Source: Ruminococcaceae bacterium UBA6845 (GTDB lineage Bacteria > Bacillota > Clostridia > Oscillospirales > Acutalibacteraceae). From it: DNA of 48,989 bases. Positions 1 to 7,436 of this stretch are shown here, in pieces. Below the pieces are notes generated by a model that was not told the origin of the DNA, made no database searches, and was given only the letters and a program-made list of their open reading frames with translations. The DNA is taken from positions 3,919 through 52,907 of the forward strand of contig DKDP01000024.1 in assembly GCA_002449395.1 (NCBI GenBank). Reading direction: 5' to 3'. The stretch's first letter is position 1. Each line of letters opens with the position of its first letter. The position numbers and the translations under genes are program-made.

Positions 1-1
1 G

Positions 2-1381
2 ATGAGCGGAACATTTGAAAAGCTCGACGTTCCGCCGACTCTTGTTTCGTTCGCCGTTTCAACCGATAAAATAAAGAATATTGTTTCGCCCGAGTTTAAA
101 AAGAGCGGTCATATTCTTGTAAGGCTCAGCCCCGAATACGATGAAAACGGACTGCCGAAAACCGATTCGCTCCTTGCCTTATTCGATAAGGTCAGCGAGC
201 TTCTCCGCTCGGGCAGGGCTGTTGCCTGCTACACTCCGGGTATGGGCGGAATTGCAGAAGCCGTTTTCAAAATGGCGATCGGCAACGGTCTCGGCTTCTC
301 ATACAGCGACAAGCTCAGTCTTGACGAAATATTCGGACTTGATTATGCCTCGTTCCTGCTTGAAGTAACGGATGTTGTTGCGGGCTCTCAGCTCATCGGT
401 GAGATCACGGATGACGGCAGAATCACATATAAGGGAGAGTCGCTTGACATCAATACGCTCAAAAGGGGATACGAGGAAAAGCTCGAAACCGTTTATCCCT
501 GCGATCTCGACGGCAAAAAGAATAAGCTCGAAAATATTTCTTTCACAGATAAAAAATTCAGCGCACCCGCAATTAAAACTGCGAAACCACGTGTTCTCAT
601 CCCTGTATTCCCCGGAACAAACTGTGAATACGACTCCGCAAAGGCTGTTACGGACGCCGGCGCAGAGTCGGAGATATTCGTAATCAACAACCTCTCCTCG
701 GACGGAATCGCAAGAAGCGTTGAGAGCTTCGCAGGCAAGGTTGCGGATTCACAGATAATCTTTATCCCCGGCGGATTCTCGGGCGGTGATGAGCCTGACG
801 GATCGGGTAAATTCATCACAGCGTTCTTCCGCAATGGTGCAATCAAGGAGAAAGTCACGGATCTCCTTGACAGACGTGACGGACTTATGATCGGCATATG
901 CAACGGATTCCAGGCACTTATCAAGCTCGGACTTGTCCCGTTCGGCAAGATTGTTGATACCGACGAGCATTGCCCGACGCTCACATTCAACTCGATCGGC
1001 AGGCACCAGTCACGCATTGTAACAACACGTGTGGCATCGGCAAATTCTCCGTGGCTTGCGGGAACAGAGGTCGGCGAGCTTTACAACGTTCCGATTTCAC
1101 ACGGCGAGGGCCGCTTTATTGCAGAGCCGGAAATGCTCAAAAAGCTCATCGCCAACGGTCAGGTAGCTACTCAGTATGTTGATCCCGACGGGGATGCGAC
1201 CGACGATATTCTCTATAATCCGAACGGCTCGGCTGCGGCGATCGAGGGCATCCTTTCTCCTGACGGCAGAGTGCTCGGCAAGATGGGTCACTCGGAGCGT
1301 ATCGGCGACGGACTTTATAAAAATGTACCGGGAAATTACGATATGCAGCTCTTTAAATCTGCCGTAAAGTATTTCAAATAA
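2..1381 (+). CDS. purL: Phosphoribosylformylglycinamidine synthase, C-terminal part (5' truncated by window)
   Basis: This enzyme makes FGAM from FGAR, ATP and glutamine in de novo purine synthesis. Only the last 459 residues lie in the window, and the reading frame is open to the left edge. The long single-chain PurL is normally above 1200 residues. Visible residues 1-190 match the second AIRS-C-like half of the synthetase. From about residue 195 there is a class-I glutamine amidotransferase domain, starting at VLIPVFPGTNCEYDSA. The nucleophile Cys300 sits in GICNGFQ, and His430/Glu432 of MGHSER complete the triad. This fused form replaces the separate PurL/PurQ/PurS of Bacillus. A strong terminator follows at 1434-1475. 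Identification is from recognised family motifs. Confidence 0.95.
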   Translation: MSGTFEKLDVPPTLVSFAVSTDKIKNIVSPEFKKSGHILVRLSPEYDENGLPKTDSLLALFDKVSELLRSGRAVACYTPGMGGIAEAVFKMAIGNGLGFSYSDKLSLDEIFGLDYASFLLEVTDVVAGSQLIGEITDDGRITYKGESLDINTLKRGYEEKLETVYPCDLDGKKNKLENISFTDKKFSAPAIKTAKPRVLIPVFPGTNCEYDSAKAVTDAGAESEIFVINNLSSDGIARSVESFAGKVADSQIIFIPGGFSGGDEPDGSGKFITAFFRNGAIKEKVTDLLDRRDGLMIGICNGFQALIKLGLVPFGKIVDTDEHCPTLTFNSIGRHQSRIVTTRVASANSPWLAGTEVGELYNVPISHGEGRFIAEPEMLKKLIANGQVATQYVDPDGDATDDILYNPNGSAAAIEGILSPDGRVLGKMGHSERIGDGLYKNVPGNYDMQLFKSAVKYFK

Positions 1382-1433
1382 CATCAAACTCCGATAACTT
1401 CGGACCGAAACCGCATTTTTGCAGTTAAACAGA

Positions 1434-1475
1434 AACCGCTCAAATTCGTGCTAATATGCACGTGTGAGCGGTTTT
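1434..1475 (+). terminator. Intrinsic terminator after purL
   Basis: AACCGCTCA (1434-1442) pairs with TGAGCGGTT (1465-1473). A second nested stem CGTGC/GCACG (1447-1462) extends the hairpin, and a short T-rich tail follows. It ends the purine transcript before the spo0A promoter. Confidence 0.85.
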
Positions 1476-1572
1476 CTTCTATCTTACAGTATAATTCAAC
1501 AACATTTTTATTGTTTTTTCACAGGTAAAAATTAAATCGGAAAAATAATTGGTAAAATTTGGTAAAAATATC

Positions 1573-1601
1573 TTGACATAATTACCATTAAATGGTAATA
1601 T
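1573..1601 (+). promoter_or_regulatory. spo0A promoter with palindromic operator in the spacer
   Basis: TTGACA (1573-1578), a 17-bp spacer and TATAAT-like TAATAT (1596-1601) form a near-consensus sigma-A promoter. The spacer and -10 contain the perfect palindrome ATTACCATT-A-AATGGTAAT (1581-1599). Two further TTGGTAAAA copies lie upstream at 1549 and 1559, 10 bp apart. The shared TGGTAA half-site suggests a DNA-binding regulator that would block or reposition polymerase. The regulator is not identifiable. Confidence 0.75.
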
Positions 1602-1633
1602 ATCGATGAAAAAATTTCAGGGAGGAAATATTA

Positions 1634-2389
1634 ATGGAAAATAGGATCAAAATAATGATTGCGGAAAACAACGATTTCGGTCAGAGCTGTGCAAGGGCTT
1701 TTTCGTCTTACGGCTATACGGCGGTGATGACGGACAAGGACGGGGCGCAGGTTCTGACCAAAATCAAGTATGAAAAACCGGACGTTGTTATTATGGATGC
1801 GTTTATGCTTCACGTGGACGCACTCGGAGTAATAAAGCAAATTCGGGAAATGAAGGATCTTAAAAGACCGATGATAATCGTTCTTTCGAGCGTTGACAAT
1901 ATGCGCTTTGAAAGTGAAATTCTCAACGGCGGTGCGGACTATTATTTCCTTAAGCCCGTTGAGGCGGAGATTATTGCACAGCGTATTTCTCAGCTTTCCG
2001 GCTGGCAAAAGAGCGGAGCGTCGGAGAAAAACAGCAACGATCTTGAGGTTGTCGTATCGGAAATAATGCATCAGATCGGTGTGCCTGCTCACATCAAAGG
2101 CTATCAGTATTTGAGAGAAGCGATTATTCTTTCAATAAACAACACCGAGATGATGGGCTCTGTCACCAAGCTGCTTTATCCGACGGTTGCAAAGACGTTC
2201 AAGACAACCTCTTCAAGGGTTGAGCGTGCAATCCGTCACGCAATCGAGGTCGCATGGGACAGAGGAGATGTCGATGTTCTCAGCTCATATTTCGGATACA
2301 CCATCCAGTCGTCGAGAGGCAAGCCGACCAACTCGGAGTTCATTGCAATGATCGCCGATAAATTGAGACTCCAGCTCAAAGCGTCGTAA
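1634..2389 (+). CDS. spo0A: Stage 0 sporulation protein A, response regulator
   Basis: Spo0A is the master phospho-activated transcription factor for sporulation entry; it binds 0A boxes. The N-terminal receiver (about residues 4-125) keeps the phosphorylated Asp55 (VVIMDAF), the Ser/Thr switch (VLSSVD) and the Lys of FLKPV. The C-terminal Spo0A DNA-binding domain (about 140-251) is almost textbook: IGVPAHIKGYQYLREAI, SRVERAIRHAIEVAWDRG, GKPTNSEFIAMIADKLRL. The normal Asp-Asp acidic pocket is Glu11-Asn12 (IAENND) here, so Mg2+ coordination may differ from the Bacillus protein. GGGAGGA upstream fixes the ATG. The gene stands alone, and its stop codon abuts the stop of the convergent spoVB-like gene with no gap. 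A candidate target lies in this window, upstream of spoIIGA. Confidence 0.95.
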   Translation: MENRIKIMIAENNDFGQSCARAFSSYGYTAVMTDKDGAQVLTKIKYEKPDVVIMDAFMLHVDALGVIKQIREMKDLKRPMIIVLSSVDNMRFESEILNGGADYYFLKPVEAEIIAQRISQLSGWQKSGASEKNSNDLEVVVSEIMHQIGVPAHIKGYQYLREAIILSINNTEMMGSVTKLLYPTVAKTFKTTSSRVERAIRHAIEVAWDRGDVDVLSSYFGYTIQSSRGKPTNSEFIAMIADKLRLQLKAS

Positions 2390-3910
2390 TTATCTGACTA
2401 AGCTCTTTATCCAATTGAGCTCCTCTTTGTCGATGGAGCGGAATGAGATTATCATCAGGACATAGAGAATGACGGCGGTTATTATTTCCGCTGCGGCGGC
2501 AAGTTTAAGGCTGCTCGGATTGAATGAGAAGAAGATAAGGTTTTTCAAAAGATTTGCGCCTATAACGCAGAAAAGAGGAATAAAAATATCTTTGAAGAAG
2601 GAAAGCTGTACGTCGCTCACCTTTGTCAGCCGTCTGAAGCTGAGGATGAAATTGACGGTTTCGCTGACGAAAACGACGATTATATAGCCCTTGACCGATA
2701 GTACGGGAACAAGGAAATATACGAGTATAACGCAGAGCGATGCGTCGATTATATTGTAGCGCATATAGCTCATCTGCTGGTCAAGCCCCTTGAGCATACC
2801 GTCGACCGACATATCGCAGTACATAATCGGAATCAAGGGCGAAAGAATTTGAATATAGATAAAAGCGCTGTCATTGCCGTAAACCGCCAGTGACAGCCTT
2901 TTTGCGTTGAAATACATAATTCCTGCCGTGCCGATTGAGAAGATCAGAGTAAGATGGAGAACTCTGGCGATCATATAGTTTATTCTCGGCTTATTGCCCG
3001 AGATGTGCAGGGCTGATATTTCGGGCACAAGCAGACCCGAAAGCGACGAGAGCAGAGCCGACGGGTAGAGGACAAGCGGCAGTGACATTCCATGAATCAC
3101 GCCGTAGGTTGCGAGCGCCGCCTGCGGATCGCTTCCCGATTTGCGGAAGCCTACGGGGATGAGCAGGTGCTCAACAGTCATAAGAACCGAACGCATTTCC
3201 GACCCCACGGTGTCGGGCAGAGAAATCCTGAGAAGTCGTTTCCAGATGGTGAGTCCACGCTCTGTTTCCGTCGGCTTGCACACCGAAAAGCGGTAAAGCG
3301 TGTAAGAACAGCAGAGTGAGAAAACTTCCGCCGAGGTTATTCCGAAAACTATCGCCGTGCAGGACGCCTCCAAGCCGTGAGAAAGAACCGTTCTGAGGAC
3401 GAAAACCGTTACTGTGATTTTGAACACCTGTTCCGCAAGCTGAACGGCGGTGTAACGGACAATTTTCTTGACGGAGGTGAAATAGCCGTTGAGAGCCGCT
3501 GACATTGAAACAAACGGCAGACTGAGACCGAGCACCTTTAAGGACGGTATGCTGCGTGCGTCGCCGATCCATCTTGCTCCGATCAGGTTTGAAAAGCAGA
3601 AAAGCAAAGCGGCAATGAATGTTCCGCAGACAAAGGAATAGATCAGACAGCGGCGCATTATCTGCCTGTCATTGTATTTGCCGAGGGCAATGTTATCCGC
3701 AACAAGGCGCATTGCGGCAAGGCGGATTCCGGCGACGGAAAAGGTGATTGCCATACCGTATACGGCGGTTATGAGCTGGAAAAGTCCGATTCCGTCCGCA
3801 CCTATTTTATTGGTAAGATAAACACTGAAGCTGACGGCGACCGTTTTCATCAAAAATGCCGTTGCTGTCAGCAGCAGAGTATTTGTAAGCAGTTTCTTTG
3901 CGTTTGTCAT
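2390..3910 (-). CDS. spoVB: SpoVB/MurJ-like polysaccharide flippase
   Basis: This is a 506-residue polytopic membrane protein of the MOP (MATE/MurJ/SpoVB) superfamily, predicted to flip lipid-linked oligosaccharide for cortex or envelope peptidoglycan. The N-terminus LLTNTLLLTATAFLMKTVAVSF and the repeated 12-14 hydrophobic helices fit SpoVB length (about 500-520). The Arg-rich loop IRLAAMRLVADN resembles the conserved RLVAE-type segment after TM2. A GTG/ATG-ATG cluster precedes the start; the ATG at 3910 is chosen because GGAG (3919-3922) is 8 bp away. Placement next to spo0A supports a sporulation role, but a vegetative polysaccharide flippase cannot be excluded. No promoter was clear, and no terminator separates it from spo0A. 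Confidence 0.8.
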   Translation of the reverse strand: MTNAKKLLTNTLLLTATAFLMKTVAVSFSVYLTNKIGADGIGLFQLITAVYGMAITFSVAGIRLAAMRLVADNIALGKYNDRQIMRRCLIYSFVCGTFIAALLFCFSNLIGARWIGDARSIPSLKVLGLSLPFVSMSAALNGYFTSVKKIVRYTAVQLAEQVFKITVTVFVLRTVLSHGLEASCTAIVFGITSAEVFSLCCSYTLYRFSVCKPTETERGLTIWKRLLRISLPDTVGSEMRSVLMTVEHLLIPVGFRKSGSDPQAALATYGVIHGMSLPLVLYPSALLSSLSGLLVPEISALHISGNKPRINYMIARVLHLTLIFSIGTAGIMYFNAKRLSLAVYGNDSAFIYIQILSPLIPIMYCDMSVDGMLKGLDQQMSYMRYNIIDASLCVILVYFLVPVLSVKGYIIVVFVSETVNFILSFRRLTKVSDVQLSFFKDIFIPLFCVIGANLLKNLIFFSFNPSSLKLAAAAEIITAVILYVLMIISFRSIDKEELNWIKSLVR

Positions 3911-3958
3911 CGGCATCACTCCATATAAATGGTTATGACAAAATCAATAAATTAAGAA

Positions 3959-3987
3959 TTGATATTGAAAAAAAGTTATGATATAAT
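3959..3987 (+). promoter_or_regulatory. Sigma-A-like promoter of the secreted hydrolase operon
   Basis: TTGATA (3959-3964), a 17-bp spacer and a perfect TATAAT (3982-3987) lie 45 bp upstream of the hydrolase ATG. Confidence 0.75.
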
Positions 3988-4032
3988 ACTAAATACAGAT
4001 TTTGATTTACAGAAATACAGGGGAGGGCTGAT

Positions 4033-5517
4033 ATGAAAAAATTTATTTCGGTTTTTCTTGCTTTTTTGCTGACATTTTCCGTCAGCGCCGCAGGATTCTC
4101 AGTATACGCTTCGGATGAATGCCGATGCGGAGTTACACCTGTGGTTTATGTTACGGGCTTTGCAATGACCGATCTGGTTGCAAACCCCGGAACGGATGAG
4201 CAGTACAATGTATTTGTACCCGAGGCGTCGGCGATCGTGAGCGCCGTTGCAAGTCTTGTTTTGCCTGCCGTTATGCTCCCGATTACGGGTGATTATGACA
4301 GCTTTGCGCTTTCGCTGAGCAAGGCTTTGAATGAGATGATGAAGGACGCCGCCTGCGACGATAACGGTGATCCGATAAACGAAAATGTCGATGTAAAATT
4401 CAGGGTTGATCCGACTGCCGAGCACGGATATCGCTGTGATAACCGCTTTAACTACGACTGGCGTGAGGATGTTTTTGATATTGCCGCAGAGCTTAATGAT
4501 TATGTTGAAAAGACAAAACAGCTAACTCATCACAGCAAGGTTGTCCTCAAGGGTGAGAGTATGGGCGGCGCAGTCGTTATGACTTACCTGAAGCAGTACG
4601 GCTATGACAGTGTTGACACGGTGATTATGCAGTCATCCGCTTTTAACGGCATCAATCTTATGGGCGGTCTCTTCACGGGAGATATCAATATTAAATCCGA
4701 TTCGGTTATAAATTATGTCGGCAATTTCATTGAGGGAAATGATCCTGTTACCGTTCTTCTCAGGTGTCTCTATAAAGCGCTTGCGGGATTCGTTTTTGGT
4801 CCCGTATGCGGAGGACTTGACAGGGTGCTTACCAACGGCAAGGATGTGCTTTACAAGAATTGCCTTGACGATCTTTTCGGTAATATTCCCGGCATATGGA
4901 CTTTCGTTCCAAACGAGTATTACGAAGAGGCTAAGGCTTATATGCTCGACGAGACCGAGAATGCTCTGCTTATCAAAAAGCTGGACGCTTATCATTACGG
5001 AGTTATGGACAGCACAAAAGCGATCCTTGACAATGCATTGGCACACGGAACGAAGCTCGCTGTGATTTCAAATTACGGTAAGGCGGCGGTGCCTGTGCTG
5101 ACAGACGACGGATATCAGAGCGACTTCCTTATCGACACCTCGAGAACATCACTCGGTGCAACCTGTGCCGATTTTGGTGAGACGCTCGGTGACGGTTACA
5201 CGCAGAGGATCGGCGACGGTCACAATCACATCTCCTGCGACGGCGTGATTGACGCCTCAACCTGTATGTATCCCGAATACACGTGGTTTATAAAGGATAT
5301 GATGCACACTTGGTACACGGCAGGCTATTACGATTTTACATGGAGCCTTGCTCAGTCAAAATCACAGCCGACAGTGAACAGCATCGCCGAGTATCCGCAG
5401 TTCCTTTATAACGATCAGACGACAAAAACAATTGTTCCGCTGACTGACGAAAACAGCAACACGCAGAATACCGATGCTGACGTCAAGGCGGTAATCAATG
5501 AAATAATTAACAGATAA
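4033..5517 (+). CDS. Secreted LCAT-like alpha/beta hydrolase (lipase/acyltransferase-like)
   Basis: This 494-residue exported protein has a signal peptide of residues 1-26 (Lys-Lys start, hydrophobic core, cleavage after VYA). The nucleophile elbow is GESMGG, with Ser176. FNYDWRED (about 139-146) matches the YDWR element of the lecithin:cholesterol acyltransferase/phospholipase group. Asp and His candidates for the triad lie in GVIDAST and GDGHNHIS near residues 395-415. Substrate is not readable from sequence; acyl-ester or lipid hydrolysis outside the cell is the conservative call. GGGAGGG precedes the ATG. The stop is 12 bp from the start of the PHP-domain gene, so the two are cotranscribed and may act on one extracellular substrate. 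Confidence 0.8.
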   Translation: MKKFISVFLAFLLTFSVSAAGFSVYASDECRCGVTPVVYVTGFAMTDLVANPGTDEQYNVFVPEASAIVSAVASLVLPAVMLPITGDYDSFALSLSKALNEMMKDAACDDNGDPINENVDVKFRVDPTAEHGYRCDNRFNYDWREDVFDIAAELNDYVEKTKQLTHHSKVVLKGESMGGAVVMTYLKQYGYDSVDTVIMQSSAFNGINLMGGLFTGDINIKSDSVINYVGNFIEGNDPVTVLLRCLYKALAGFVFGPVCGGLDRVLTNGKDVLYKNCLDDLFGNIPGIWTFVPNEYYEEAKAYMLDETENALLIKKLDAYHYGVMDSTKAILDNALAHGTKLAVISNYGKAAVPVLTDDGYQSDFLIDTSRTSLGATCADFGETLGDGYTQRIGDGHNHISCDGVIDASTCMYPEYTWFIKDMMHTWYTAGYYDFTWSLAQSKSQPTVNSIAEYPQFLYNDQTTKTIVPLTDENSNTQNTDADVKAVINEIINR

Positions 5518-5529
5518 CGGAGGAAGATT

Positions 5530-7047
5530 ATGAACACAAAATTCAAAAAGGTTCTCTCGGTGGTTATGTCCGCTGCACTTATCACATCGTGCACGGCTCT
5601 CGGCTCATTTGCCGTCGATAGGGACATTGACTACAAAATTAACAGTACCTATGCAAAGGTTGATTGGAACACCTACAAGCAGTATAAGACCGATCTTCAC
5701 AGCCATACCACCGCCACGGATGGTGCGTCAACAAAGCAGGAGACGATCGAGAAGCATTACGATCATAACTTTGATATTCTTGCTATTACCGACCACGGTA
5801 CAACGGACTACGGATGGGACGATCCGTCGACGAATAGGGCGGTAAAAATTGCGATGACCGTCAGAAAGGGAAATCTACCGATCAAGGTGCTTTCCTCAAA
5901 GGGTGAGACAACCGACGGTAAAAATTATACATATGACGGCAATTATTATACCGAGTACGACGAGAACGGCAACGCCGAAAATTCTATGCTTCGTGTACCG
6001 TTCGGCAACGAGCAGAACCCGACCTCGTTCAACAACGCACACGTTTGCTCGTGGTTTGTTAACTACGGCAACGACACGATAGGCGGCACAAGCGACTATG
6101 AAACGCCGATCAAGAATGTGGATAAGCTCGGCGGACTTTGCGTTATCAACCATCCCGGTGAGTACAGCGGCGCAAGAAATGTTGCAAATTATGATGAAGC
6201 ATACAATACAGACAACGTGAAGTTCAACTACATTGTCAACAAATTTTCAAACATTCTCGTTCAGTATCCCGCTTGCCTCGGAATCGACGTGAACAGCAAG
6301 GGTGATTACAGAACACGTTATGACAGAAAGCTCTGGGATCTTCTTCTTCAAAAGGTTGTTCCGACGGGCAGAAACGTTTTCGGACTTGCTACCTCGGATT
6401 CGCACAACGAGGGAATTATCAATTCAGGCTACACCCTTATGTGTATGCCCGAGAAGACTGTTCCTGAGCTTAAGGAAGCGATGAAAGACGGCGCATTCTT
6501 CGCCGCAAGCTATTATATGGGCAGCAAGGTTGAACTTCAGTCCTGGTCGGAGGAGCTTAAGGCGGCAGGCGTAGGTCTTGAGCTGGCAGACAGCTTCGCC
6601 GAAACTTACAGCAAGATTGTTGAAGAGGAAAATGCAGGCAAACAGCGCACTGTTTTTGAATTTGATCAGGATGCGGTTACTCCCAAGGTAAAGTCCGTTT
6701 CGGTCGACGATGATGAGGATACGATCACAATCAGCACAAAGGATGCCTATATGGTTCATTGGATTGCCGACGGAAAGGTGATTGCAACGGGCAACACGAT
6801 TGATCTTGACGATTATTCGGATGAAATCGGTTCGTATGTCAGAGCAGAGATCGTCGGCGAGGGCGGAGTTATCTATACTCAGCCGTTTACTCTCGAGTAC
6901 GAGGGCGCGCCCGAGGCACAGACAAATCACTTTGTTGATCTCGGCGGAGCAACAACTCTGCTTGCGGACACAATTGTTAAGTTCCTTGTCAAGGTTCTGA
7001 AGGACTTTAAGGTTATTGACATAGTTTGGTATTTCCTTACTAAATAA
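5530..7047 (+). CDS. Secreted PHP-domain metal-dependent phosphoesterase
   Basis: This 505-residue exported protein begins with MNTKFKKVLSVVMSAALITSC. Cleavage could be lipoprotein-type at Cys21 (ITSC) or signal peptidase I after SFA28. The PHP fold is well marked: DLHSHT (His57, His59), ITDHG (Asp88, His89), KGETTDG (Glu126), NAHV (His171), INHPGEY (His208), GIDV (Asp253) and TSDSHNEG (Asp290, His292) supply the trinuclear metal site. A beta-rich domain (about 370-460) follows. The protein ends in a strongly hydrophobic/Lys amphipathic tail (about 467-505), comparable to the tail of the giant protein at 13896. PHP enzymes hydrolyse phosphoesters; the substrate here is unknown. GGAGG lies 5-9 bp before the ATG. 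Confidence 0.85.
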   Translation: MNTKFKKVLSVVMSAALITSCTALGSFAVDRDIDYKINSTYAKVDWNTYKQYKTDLHSHTTATDGASTKQETIEKHYDHNFDILAITDHGTTDYGWDDPSTNRAVKIAMTVRKGNLPIKVLSSKGETTDGKNYTYDGNYYTEYDENGNAENSMLRVPFGNEQNPTSFNNAHVCSWFVNYGNDTIGGTSDYETPIKNVDKLGGLCVINHPGEYSGARNVANYDEAYNTDNVKFNYIVNKFSNILVQYPACLGIDVNSKGDYRTRYDRKLWDLLLQKVVPTGRNVFGLATSDSHNEGIINSGYTLMCMPEKTVPELKEAMKDGAFFAASYYMGSKVELQSWSEELKAAGVGLELADSFAETYSKIVEEENAGKQRTVFEFDQDAVTPKVKSVSVDDDEDTITISTKDAYMVHWIADGKVIATGNTIDLDDYSDEIGSYVRAEIVGEGGVIYTQPFTLEYEGAPEAQTNHFVDLGGATTLLADTIVKFLVKVLKDFKVIDIVWYFLTK

Positions 7048-7058
7048 AGACAAACAGG

Positions 7059-7104
7059 GGCAGAAATAAAAGCATATTATATGGCTTTCATTTCTGCCTT
7101 TTTT
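7059..7104 (+). terminator. Terminator after the hydrolase/PHP operon
   Basis: GGCAGAAAT (7059-7067) pairs perfectly with ATTTCTGCC (7090-7098), followed by TTTTTT. Confidence 0.9.
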
Positions 7105-7150
7105 GTGACGAGGCGGTTGAATACAGAGCCTTTTCTCGACTTCCTTTTAT

Positions 7151-7181
7151 GGGAGCTGTCAGCGTAGCCGACTGAGGGGTT
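7151..7181 (-). repeat. Dispersed short repeat, type A, copy 1
   Basis: GGGAGCTGTCA...GACTGAGGGGTT is an imperfect, partly self-complementary unit. It matches, in opposite orientation, the hairpin unit at 29825-29867. It lies in the 389-bp gap between the PHP gene and the rhamnosidase. That gap holds the terminator, this unit and type B, and no gene. Confidence 0.65.
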
Positions 7182-7210
7182 GTTAAAGTCAGATAAAAAT
7201 TATCGTTGAA

Positions 7211-7347
7211 CGTGGGCTCATCCTCCGGGGGAGCCGGCGGCGAAGTCGACTGAGGGAGTAAAATTTTATCGGAACTAAACTCCCTCCGACTTCGGCGCAA
7301 ACCGCCGAAGCCACCTCCCTCAAGAGGGAGGCCACGAGGATTCTGCA
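7211..7347 (-). repeat. Dispersed GC-rich repeat, type B, copy 1
   Basis: This roughly 135-bp intergenic unit runs from CGTGGGCTC to GGCC...TTCTGCAT. Copy 2 (29960-30100) matches it nearly base for base on the other strand in both GC-rich arms; the AT-rich middle differs. Internal inverted repeats (CTTCGGCG/CGCCGAAG type; CCTCCCTC..GAGGGAGG) suggest a folded RNA or a non-autonomous mobile element. Reading frames across it are Pro/Gly-rich artefacts. Confidence 0.8.
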
Positions 7348-7436
7348 TCAAAATTAAATTAAATATATCTGACATTTTATTTTAACCTTGGCTTAAACTG
7401 CCGAAATTTTTAAAAATTGGTTTACAGGAGGACAAT

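Noticed and set aside
493..1017. 174-residue minus-strand ORF over purL
   Set aside because: It is a shadow of the PurL glutaminase domain.
7088..7375. Minus-strand 95-residue ORF
   Set aside because: It lies within the dispersed repeats; Pro/Gly/Arg-rich shadow also seen at the second copy.
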